From Zoogloeaceae bacterium (GTDB lineage Bacteria; Pseudomonadota; Gammaproteobacteria; Burkholderiales; Rhodocyclaceae): a stretch of 5,611 nt of DNA. The notes below the pieces were generated by a model. It saw nothing but the letters and a program-made list of their open reading frames with translations. It made no database searches and had not been told where the DNA came from. Position 1 is the stretch's first letter; every line of letters starts with the position of its first letter. A program made the position numbers and the translations under genes. Shown in pieces: positions 1-5,062 of the stretch. The stretch spans positions 1 to 5,611 of the forward strand of contig JAITEO010000229.1 of the NCBI GenBank assembly GCA_031281985.1. The letters are read 5' to 3'.

Positions 1-4
1 CGCC

Positions 5-21
5 TTAAAACCGTTAAAACC
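5..21. repeat. Short direct repeat TTAAAACC
   Basis: The octamer TTAAAACC occurs twice, at 5-12 and 14-21, separated by one base. It lies beyond the tpiA terminator at the window edge. No function can be assigned; it could be chance in an A-rich stretch. Confidence 0.3.
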
Positions 22-37
22 CACCGCAAACCCAGCG

Positions 38-58
38 CGGCCTTGGGGTTTCGTTGCC
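38..58. repeat. Dispersed 21-bp repeat, copy 1
   Basis: This 21-bp segment starts CGGCCTTGGGG and ends CGTTGCC. It matches 4906-4926 in the same orientation at 19 of 21 positions, differing at positions 12 and 14. Both copies are intergenic. The match over this length suggests a dispersed intergenic repeat family, but two copies are not enough to define its limits. Confidence 0.45.
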
Positions 59-66
59 TTTACTCC

Positions 67-97
67 AAAAAAGGGCAAGCTTTGCTTGTCCTTTTTT
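67..97 (-). terminator. Rho-independent terminator after tpiA, possibly bidirectional
   Basis: The inverted repeat has arms AAAAAAGG and CAAGC on one side and GCTTG and CCTTTTTT on the other, around a 3-nt loop at 81-83. On the minus strand the stem is followed by six T residues, about 30 nt past the tpiA stop codon, as expected for an intrinsic terminator. Positions 75 and 89 form an A-C mismatch in the minus-strand RNA but a G-U wobble in the plus-strand RNA, so it may also stop transcription arriving on the plus strand. Confidence 0.75.
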
Positions 98-109
98 GCA
101 AACTGACCC

Positions 110-137
110 GGCAAAAAGTAGGTTTTTACTTTTTGCC
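110..137. repeat. Perfect 11-bp inverted repeat over the tpiA stop codon
   Basis: Left arm GGCAAAAAGTA (110-120) and right arm TACTTTTTGCC (127-137) are exact reverse complements around a 6-nt spacer. The right arm contains the last tpiA codons and most of the stop codon (126-128). In the tpiA transcript this would fold as a hairpin just upstream of the terminator hairpin at 67-97. It may protect the 3' end or be the edge of an inserted repeat. Confidence 0.7.
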
Positions 138-893
138 GCATCCCCGGCAGATCGCCAGGAACGCGTCGGCATCCAGGGACGCGCCGCCGACCAGCGCGCC
201 GTCGATGTCGGGTTGGGCGAACAGTGCTGCCGCGTTCGCCGCTTTCACGCTTCCGCCATACAGGATGCGCAGATCCGCCGCCACCGCGAGATCGTCTTTT
301 GCCACGCGCTGACGCAACGCCTGATGCACGCCTTGCGCCGTCTCCGGCGTGGCCGTAAGCCCGGTGCCGATGGCCCAGACCGGCTCGTAGGCCAACACGG
401 CATTGGCAAACGCCGCCACGCCATGCTGGGAAAGCGCCGCGTCCAACTGCCGGAACACGACTTCCAGCGTGCGGCCTGCCTGCCGTTCCTCTTGGGTTTC
501 CCCCAGGCACAGGATAGGCGTCATGCCCGCGGATTGCGCCGCGCCGAACTTTTGCGCGATGAGCGCGTCCGTCTCGCCATACAGCGCGCGCCGCTCCGAA
601 TGCCCCACCAGCACATAACGGCAGCCAAAATCCGCCAGCATGGACGCCGCCACCTCACCGGTATGCGCGCCCGCCGCGTGCGCGCTGACATCCTGCGCCC
701 CAAGCACGAGGGCAGAACCCGAAAGCAGCCGGGCAACCTGATCCAGATAGGGAAACGGCGGAAAAACCGCAACCTCCGCCACCCCACGCTCCGGCAAGCC
801 CATCCGCAACTTTTCCAGCAACGCCGCATTGACCGCCAACGCGCCATTCATTTTCCAGTTTCCGGCAACGAAAGCGGAGCGAACAGGAGACAT
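126..893 (-). CDS. tpiA: Triosephosphate isomerase
   Basis: This cytoplasmic enzyme interconverts dihydroxyacetone phosphate and glyceraldehyde 3-phosphate in glycolysis and gluconeogenesis. The 255-residue product is a full-length TIM barrel (family about 250). Visible signatures are GNWKMNG near the N-terminus with Asn12 and Lys14, the catalytic His98 in VGHSERR, the catalytic Glu170 followed by the mobile phosphate-gripping loop PVWAIGTG (171-178), YGGSVK (212-217) and GALVGGASL (232-240). The ATG start places GNWKMNG at its usual distance; a weak GAGA lies 8-11 nt upstream. It has its own candidate promoter and terminator, so it is probably monocistronic, although porin read-through from upstream is possible. 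The last residues (GKK) are encoded inside a perfect inverted repeat, so the C-terminal tail may have been shaped by that repeat. Confidence 0.97.
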   Translation of the reverse strand: MSPVRSAFVAGNWKMNGALAVNAALLEKLRMGLPERGVAEVAVFPPFPYLDQVARLLSGSALVLGAQDVSAHAAGAHTGEVAASMLADFGCRYVLVGHSERRALYGETDALIAQKFGAAQSAGMTPILCLGETQEERQAGRTLEVVFRQLDAALSQHGVAAFANAVLAYEPVWAIGTGLTATPETAQGVHQALRQRVAKDDLAVAADLRILYGGSVKAANAAALFAQPDIDGALVGGASLDADAFLAICRGCGKK

Positions 894-916
894 GAAACGA
901 TCTCGGAAAAAACGCG

Positions 917-945
917 ATTATAACGACGATCTTTTTACGGCGCAA
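917..945 (-). promoter_or_regulatory. Candidate sigma70 promoter of tpiA
   Basis: On the minus strand a perfect -10 box TATAAT lies at 917-922. A partial -35 box TTGCGC (3 of 6 matches) lies at 940-945, with a 17-bp spacer. Initiation would fall near 910, giving a leader of roughly 17 nt before the tpiA ATG. The -35 box is only 6 bp from a heptamer repeat array. Confidence 0.6.
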
Positions 946-950
946 AGCGG

Positions 951-983
951 ATCAGGTATCAGGCATCAGGTATCAGGCATCAG
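951..983 (+). repeat. Left heptamer array (ATCAGGT/ATCAGGC)
   Basis: Four full units alternate strictly as ATCAGGT, ATCAGGC, ATCAGGT, ATCAGGC, followed by a partial unit ATCAG. The alternation implies a 14-bp higher-order unit. The array reads in the opposite orientation to the one at 1181-1239 and shares with it the 12-mer TCAGGTATCAGG, seen here at 952-963 and 966-977. Confidence 0.9.
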
Positions 984-1121
984 AAAAGTGCGCGGAGCGC
1001 GCGGGGCTTTCTTTCCCCCTGCGGAGGCTGCAGGCTGGTTCCGCGTAGTGGAATGCGGCGGGGGGAGTGAGGGGGTTGCGGGAGTTCGGTTTGCGTTTGC
1101 CTTTGGTGCTTGCCCCACCGC

Positions 1122-1170
1122 CGCCAAACCCCTCCCCGGCCCTCCCCTTGTCAGGGGAGGGAGGTTGGCG
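1122..1170. repeat. GC-rich nested palindrome (REP-like core)
   Basis: The inner arms CCCTCCCCT (1140-1148) and AGGGGAGGG (1153-1161) are perfect inverted repeats around TGTC. A second pair of arms, CGCCAA (1122-1127) and TTGGCG (1165-1170), flanks them. No T-tract follows on either strand, so it is not a standard intrinsic terminator. It resembles REP-type intergenic palindromes of proteobacteria. Lying after the porin stop codon, it could stabilise the 3' end of that transcript. Confidence 0.6.
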
Positions 1171-1180
1171 TGGCGACCTC

Positions 1181-1239
1181 TGATCCCTGATCCCTGATCC
1201 CTGATCCCTGATCCCTGATCCCTGATCCCTGATACCTGA
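1181..1239 (-). repeat. Right heptamer array (GGGATCA on the minus strand)
   Basis: On the plus strand there are seven exact TGATCCC units (1181-1229), one variant TGATACC (1230-1236) and a partial TGA. On the minus strand this reads TCAGGTATCA followed by repeated GGGATCA, beginning 4 nt after the porin stop codon. Each exact unit carries one GATC site and one GGG run. Its 12-mer CCTGATACCTGA (1228-1239) is the reverse complement of TCAGGTATCAGG in the left array. Confidence 0.95.
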
Positions 1240-1243
1240 AGCG

Positions 1244-2641
1244 CTACAGCTTCCATGGCAGGATTACGAAGAATTTGAGATCGCGTTCGTCCTGGAAGAG
1301 GTTCTTGTAGCCCACCCAGCTTGGCTGGTCGGTCTTGTTGTCGTAGTGCGTGTAGTGCAGGCGGATGCGGGCGTTTTTCAGTGTGCCGGAGGGGATTACC
1401 CAGGTGAGGTCGAGGGACCAGGCGGCTTCCTTCAGGGTCTGTTGGACGCCGTATGCCTTGCCGCCCCAGCCGCGCGCGGCGGAAAGGGTCATGGTCAGGC
1501 CGGAGGTGTTGATGAGGTCGTCCAGCGAGCGGGAGAGGCTGACGAAAACCGCGCTTTCGCGGTTGTGGTTCCAGTCGGAACGGTTGTCCCACCAGGGTTC
1601 ATACGCGCCGTTCGCGCCGCCATAGCGGCCGCTCAGGCGATAGACGAAATAGCCCAGGTGCGTCTCTCGCGTGCTGGGGGCGCGCGTGTGCAGGAATTCG
1701 CCTTTCAGGGCATAGCGCGAGAATTCGCGCGCGAAGGCCAGGTAATGCTGGAACGCCCAGCGTCCCGCGTAGTGGTTGTTGGAGATTTCGCCCGCAGTGG
1801 CCGAATCGTCGTGATCTCCCATGACGTAGAGCTGATAACTCAGATACAGCGGCGATTGCGTTGCGGATGCCGCTTGCCGGTACTTGAGTTTTACGTGCGC
1901 GCTTTGCAGGAATCCCGGCGCTTCGCCGTAGGCGATTTCCGCGGAAGTCTCCGGCGTGAAGGCGTAACGCGCGCCAATCGACCAGAGGTGATCGATTTTC
2001 GTCTCTTTGGCGTCGTCTTCCCGGAAGGCGTAGGTCTTGCGATACCACGGCGCTTTGTACTGCGTCACATACGCGCCCGCCAGCGACAAGCGTCCCGCGT
2101 CGATGCCGCTCTCCGCGCCGAGATAGGTGCCCGGCATCAAGGACCAATTGACGCCCAATACGCCGGGGCCGGAAGGCTGGAAATACCCCAGCTTGCCCCA
2201 CCAGAGGCCGTCCTCGCGTTTGTGGCGCAGCTTCAGATGGGCGCGGTAAAGGGACGATCCGCCGCGCGCGTCCTTTTTCGACCAGTCTGCCGACCACGGG
2301 TCGGACCACGGAAAAAAGCTGATTTCATGGTCGGGACTGGCGCTGTTGTGGAGATCGTCCGTTGCGAAAACCCCCAGATCGAAGCCCGCCGTATCGGCGA
2401 GAAAGGGCGATGTGACTTCCAGGTTGCCTTGCAGCGTCCGGTGATGCAGGTTGCTGTCGAAGCGCCGCGTATCGACCCGGTAGCGTTCGCGGTTGCGCTG
2501 GAAATAGATCAGGTTTCCGGAAACTTCCGTGGCCTGGAATTCGGAAGCCAGCGCCGCCCACGCGCCGCCTTCCTCGCCTTGCGCTTCCCAGGCCGCGCAG
2601 GAGAGCGCCAGCGCCAGGAGAAAGGGGCGCGGGCGCTTCAT
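1244..2641 (-). CDS. OprD/chitoporin (ChiP)-family outer-membrane porin
   Basis: The 465-residue product is a predicted outer-membrane beta-barrel for uptake of small substrates, probably sugars. Residues 1-22 form a signal peptide with a basic start (MKRPRP), a hydrophobic core and a likely cut after AWEA. The family signature is clear at about 146-180: WWGKLGYFQPSGPGVLGVN, then MPGTYLGAESG, as in ChiP-type members of the OprD superfamily. The rest shows alternating aromatic-rich strands. It ends ILPWKL, without the usual terminal Phe. The chosen ATG overlaps the stop of the upstream EIIC-EAL gene and begins the signal peptide; the frame is open 35 codons further upstream, but that part lies inside the upstream gene and reads as junk. 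Porin identity is confident. Substrate is inferred only from its partner; an amino-acid or aromatic substrate, as for other OprD members, is possible. Confidence 0.88.
   Translation of the reverse strand: MKRPRPFLLALALSCAAWEAQGEEGGAWAALASEFQATEVSGNLIYFQRNRERYRVDTRRFDSNLHHRTLQGNLEVTSPFLADTAGFDLGVFATDDLHNSASPDHEISFFPWSDPWSADWSKKDARGGSSLYRAHLKLRHKREDGLWWGKLGYFQPSGPGVLGVNWSLMPGTYLGAESGIDAGRLSLAGAYVTQYKAPWYRKTYAFREDDAKETKIDHLWSIGARYAFTPETSAEIAYGEAPGFLQSAHVKLKYRQAASATQSPLYLSYQLYVMGDHDDSATAGEISNNHYAGRWAFQHYLAFAREFSRYALKGEFLHTRAPSTRETHLGYFVYRLSGRYGGANGAYEPWWDNRSDWNHNRESAVFVSLSRSLDDLINTSGLTMTLSAARGWGGKAYGVQQTLKEAAWSLDLTWVIPSGTLKNARIRLHYTHYDNKTDQPSWVGYKNLFQDERDLKFFVILPWKL
2638..2641 (-). promoter_or_regulatory. 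ATGA stop-start overlap coupling EIIC-EAL to porin
   Basis: On the minus strand the TGA of the EIIC-EAL gene (2638-2640) shares bases with the ATG of the porin (2639-2641). Only a weak GGGA lies upstream as a ribosome site. Porin translation is therefore probably reinitiated by ribosomes finishing the upstream gene. Confidence 0.8.
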
Positions 2642-4839
2642 TGCACCATTCCCGCCCGCGGCGCGACCCCCGTTTGCAGGGCGTAGGCCAGCATGTTTTC
2701 CCCGGAGAGCGGCGGACTGTAGAAATAGCCCTGGAAGATATGACAACCCAGTTTACACAACACGTCGATCTGCTCCTGGTTCTCGACGAATTCGACGACG
2801 ATTTTCACGTCCAGCGCGTGACACAACTCCACGATGGTGTTGATGATCTCCACGCAGGTCTTGCTGGCGGCGACATCCTTGCTCAACACCTTGTCGATTT
2901 TCAGCGTATTGACCGGGAAATATTTTAAATATACTAATGAGCTGTGTCCCATGCCGAAGTCGTCGATGGAAATGGTGATGCCCAGATCATGAATTTGGTT
3001 CAGGATGCGGTTGTGTGGCGCATCCGGATCGAGGGCGATGGATTCGGTGACTTCGATGCCGATCATGCGCCGTTCCAGGCCGTGATGGTCCAGGCAGCGG
3101 ATCACCTTGTCCGGCAGGGCGGTGTCGTTCAGTTGCCGGATGGAGACATTGACCGAGGTCTTGAAGCTGTCTTCCAGCCCGTGCTGCCGCCAGCGCGCGC
3201 GTTCGGCGCAGGCTTCGTTCAGCACCCACATGCCCAGGGGTTGCATGAAATCGCCGTCCTCGGAAATGGCGACCATGATGGGCGCGGGGATCGGGCCGTA
3301 TTCCGGGTGCCGCCAGCGCACCAGCGCCTCGGTGCCGATGACCTTGCCGGAAATCTGGTCGACCTGCGGCTGGTATTCGAGATACAGTTCGTTGCCCTGT
3401 TTCAGGGCGCGTTCCAGGTCGCCCGCCAGCACGCGCGCCAGCGCGCCGATTTCGTCGCCGCGATCCAGGCATTTTTTTCCGGAAGGGCCGACGATGTTGC
3501 TGCAGGCGATGTCCATGAGGGCGCTCATGGCCTTCTTTTGCCGTTCCATGCGGATGCGGTCGAAAATCTTGACGAAGGGGAGGTACAGCAGGGTGCCCAG
3601 CGCCAGGTTGAAGCATTGCAGCAAGGCGCCCGCCAACGCGCCGCCGGTGGCGAAATAGCCGCTCAACAACGGCGGCGTCGTCCACATGACCGAGACGTTC
3701 ACGTCCGGCACGAGGCCATAGTGCACCGCGACGAAACTGGTGAGCATCAAGACCAACGGCACCAGGACGAAGGGCAGGAAAAAGATGGGATTGAGAATGA
3801 CCGGCAGGCCGAAGAGCAGCACTTCGTTGATGTTGAAGAGGCCGGGCACGAGGGAAATCTTCGCCAGGCGGCGGCTGCCGTCCTTGCGGTTGGCGATCAG
3901 GAGCGCGGCCAGAAGACAGATCGAGGAACCCGAGCCGCCCAGGAAGACGAAGGTATCGAGAAAGAGCTTGGTGATGACGTGCGGCGGCGGAAGTCCCGCC
4001 GCGTGCGCCGCGAGATTGCTGTTCGAGGCGGCCTCGAAGATGTCGTGCGTCAGGGGATCGAGCACGTTGGTGCCGTGAATCCCGAAGAACCAGAAGACAT
4101 GCGTGATGAAGACGTAGGTGACGCCGGTATCGAAGGTGCTCTGGAAAAAGCGGAAAGGGTACAGGATCAGGTCATGCGCGCATTGATGCGCCGACATGCC
4201 GGTCAGCGCGCCAAAGGCAAAGGCGAACGCGGCAAGGAAAAACACGGTGAGGATGCCCGGAAACAGACAGGCAAAGGCTTGCAGAATGGCTGCTTCCATT
4301 CCTTCGGCGTAGATCAGCATCTGCAATCGCCGGATGCGCGCCAGGAACAGGAAGATGCGCGTCGAGACGATGGCGACGAGCATGCTGACGAACAGTCCCT
4401 GCACCCCCAGATATTCCAGGGCGTTTTCGCCCGGATTGATGAAGATGAAGATCATCAGCGCGGACAGCGCCGTCAGCGCCGCGATGACCGGGCTGATCGG
4501 GTTCGTCGGGTAGCGCTGGTTATACAGGATGGTGAGGTGATGGCTGATGCCGACGAGCATCGGCAAGGAGAGAATGCCAAAGGTGCCTTGCCAGACCAGG
4601 CCGTTGATTTTCGCCCAGCCCGCTCCGAAGAGTTCCGCCATGCCGTCCTGGTAGCCCGGAAAGGGCAGGTTGTTGAGCAGGGTGGCGAGCGCGCCCGCGA
4701 CCACCAGCGGCAGGCACAGCAAAAAGCCGTTGCGGATGGCCTGCATGCTCGGACTGAACGCCCAGCCGGGCGAGGCCAGCGTGTAGATGCCGTCGAACAG
4801 ACGCCGGACGAATGTCGTCATGCGCAAGGATTCATTCAT
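2638..4839 (-). CDS. PTS EIIC (cellobiose/chitobiose type) fused to EAL c-di-GMP phosphodiesterase
   Basis: This 733-residue protein has two parts. Residues ~10-428 are a lactose/cellobiose-family PTS EIIC membrane permease with many hydrophobic segments (for example 38-57, 115-134, 146-167, 190-214, 292-313, 340-370, 394-421). It keeps FFGIHG with His255 and GLFNINE with Glu339, which correspond in motif and spacing to the sugar-contacting His and Glu of ChbC. After a charged linker (~428-480) with HAMP-like GDEIGALARVL comes an EAL domain (~483-725) starting LEYQPQVD. Its putative metal-binding and catalytic residues are all present: E504 in EALVR, N564, E596, D626-D627, K647, E683, E686 and Q703, with spacings matching active EAL enzymes such as RocR. 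It likely hydrolyses c-di-GMP to pGpG at the inner membrane. Deviations are VEFVE for AEGVE and DDFGMG for DDFGTG. No GGDEF, EIIA or EIIB domain is present. An internal Met7 is an alternative start; neither has a good ribosome site. Confidence 0.95.
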   Translation of the reverse strand: MNESLRMTTFVRRLFDGIYTLASPGWAFSPSMQAIRNGFLLCLPLVVAGALATLLNNLPFPGYQDGMAELFGAGWAKINGLVWQGTFGILSLPMLVGISHHLTILYNQRYPTNPISPVIAALTALSALMIFIFINPGENALEYLGVQGLFVSMLVAIVSTRIFLFLARIRRLQMLIYAEGMEAAILQAFACLFPGILTVFFLAAFAFAFGALTGMSAHQCAHDLILYPFRFFQSTFDTGVTYVFITHVFWFFGIHGTNVLDPLTHDIFEAASNSNLAAHAAGLPPPHVITKLFLDTFVFLGGSGSSICLLAALLIANRKDGSRRLAKISLVPGLFNINEVLLFGLPVILNPIFFLPFVLVPLVLMLTSFVAVHYGLVPDVNVSVMWTTPPLLSGYFATGGALAGALLQCFNLALGTLLYLPFVKIFDRIRMERQKKAMSALMDIACSNIVGPSGKKCLDRGDEIGALARVLAGDLERALKQGNELYLEYQPQVDQISGKVIGTEALVRWRHPEYGPIPAPIMVAISEDGDFMQPLGMWVLNEACAERARWRQHGLEDSFKTSVNVSIRQLNDTALPDKVIRCLDHHGLERRMIGIEVTESIALDPDAPHNRILNQIHDLGITISIDDFGMGHSSLVYLKYFPVNTLKIDKVLSKDVAASKTCVEIINTIVELCHALDVKIVVEFVENQEQIDVLCKLGCHIFQGYFYSPPLSGENMLAYALQTGVAPRAGMVQ

Positions 4840-4852
4840 GGTAAGGAAGCGT

Positions 4853-4878
4853 CAAAAAGAGTAAAGCCCTGCTTTTAC
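4853..4878 (-). terminator. Hairpin plus T-tract in the EIIC-EAL leader (possible attenuator)
   Basis: On the minus strand GTAAAAGC, loop AGG, and GCTTTAC form a short stem with one bulged A, followed at once by TCTTTTTG. This is the layout of a weak intrinsic terminator. It ends about 13 nt before the ATG of EIIC-EAL, downstream of the candidate promoter. It could be an attenuator controlling the operon, or simply a weak hairpin that affects translation. The stem is AT-rich, so confidence is limited. Confidence 0.4.
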
Positions 4879-4905
4879 CGGTTTGTCCTGGCCTCTCCCT
4901 CCATC

Positions 4906-4926
4906 CGGCCTTGGGGCTGCGTTGCC
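4906..4926. repeat. Dispersed 21-bp repeat, copy 2
   Basis: This is the second copy of the segment at 38-58, same orientation, 19 of 21 identical. It lies in the EIIC-EAL leader, between the candidate promoter and the start codon, so it would be transcribed with the operon. Confidence 0.45.
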
Positions 4927-4993
4927 GGAAACGAGCTGTAAACTCCATCGCCATGCAAGATTCCTGCGCGCATCCGTCCAACAGGGTTATGGA

Positions 4994-5021
4994 AGTATGC
5001 GCCGCAACGCGGGCGCGTCAA
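4994..5021 (-). promoter_or_regulatory. Candidate promoter of the EIIC-EAL/porin operon
   Basis: On the minus strand TTGACG (5 of 6 to the -35 consensus, 5016-5021) and CATACT (4 of 6 to the -10, 4994-4999) are separated by 16 bp. It lies 42 bp past the stop of the preceding gene. Initiation near 4987 would give a leader of about 150 nt, long enough for post-transcriptional control. A sigma54 site was looked for near TTGCAT at about 4962 and the required GG was absent. Confidence 0.4.
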
Positions 5022-5023
5022 GG

Positions 5024-5048
5024 AGAACCTGCTGACGGTTCATGGTTC
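5024..5048. repeat. AGAACC/GGTTC inverted repeat cluster
   Basis: On the plus strand AGAACC (5024-5029) is followed by GGTTC (5037-5041) and GGTTCT (5043-5048), each an inverted match to the first. Two alternative hairpins are possible. No T-tract follows, so termination of the upstream gene here is doubtful. It sits immediately upstream of the candidate -35 box and could be an operator. Confidence 0.3.
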
Positions 5049-5062
5049 TGATGTAACCGAGG

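Larger units (their letters stand above)
894..1243. other. Non-coding repeat-rich spacer between tpiA and the porin gene
   Basis: This 350-bp spacer contains no convincing gene. It holds the tpiA promoter, a left heptamer array (951-983), a GC-rich core and a right heptamer array (1181-1239) in opposite orientation. Small hairpins lie in the core: GCGCG/CGCGC at 990-1002 with a 3-nt loop, GGGG/CCCC at 1003-1018, and a strong palindrome at 1140-1161. Open frames crossing it on either strand translate the heptamer repeats and GC-rich runs and resemble no protein. The whole of 951-1239 may be one composite intergenic element. Confidence 0.6.

Noticed and set aside
54..923. Plus-strand open frame of 289 codons opposite tpiA
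   Set aside because: The minus strand carries all triosephosphate isomerase motifs; the antisense product is Arg/His-rich with no recognisable features.
829..1197. Plus-strand open frame through the tpiA promoter and repeats
   Set aside because: It translates promoter and repeat DNA; phrases such as PLPGPPLVRGG are typical of translated intergenic palindromes.
951..1239. CRISPR array
   Set aside because: The units are 7 bp tandem repeats with no unique spacers, so it is a microsatellite-like array and not CRISPR.
966..1592. Minus-strand open frame of 208 codons over the repeat spacer and porin 3' end
   Set aside because: Half is a shadow of the porin and the rest translates heptamer repeats into repeated GIRDQGS phrases; there is no independent coding evidence.
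1346..2686. Plus-strand open frame of 446 codons opposite the porin
   Set aside because: It has no signal peptide or family motif and is antisense to a gene with a clear OprD/ChiP signature.
2642..2746. Upstream extension of the porin by 35 codons
   Set aside because: It lies within the 3' end of the EIIC-EAL gene, has no export signal at its start, and would bury the evident signal peptide that begins at MKRPRP.
2944..4941. Very long plus-strand open frame (665 codons) opposite the EIIC-EAL gene
   Set aside because: It is the mirror of a GC-biased membrane-protein gene. Its product is a run of Gln, Arg, Asp and Glu with no domain, and the minus strand encodes clear EIIC and EAL motifs.
4940..4980. 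Sigma54 promoter at TTGCAT in the EIIC-EAL leader
   Set aside because: The obligatory GG at the correct distance upstream of the GC is absent.
5020..5056. Plus-strand ribosome site AAGGAG with a mini-ORF ATGGTTCTGATGTAA
   Set aside because: The spacing to ATG is too long, the peptide is four residues, and no plus-strand promoter supports it.
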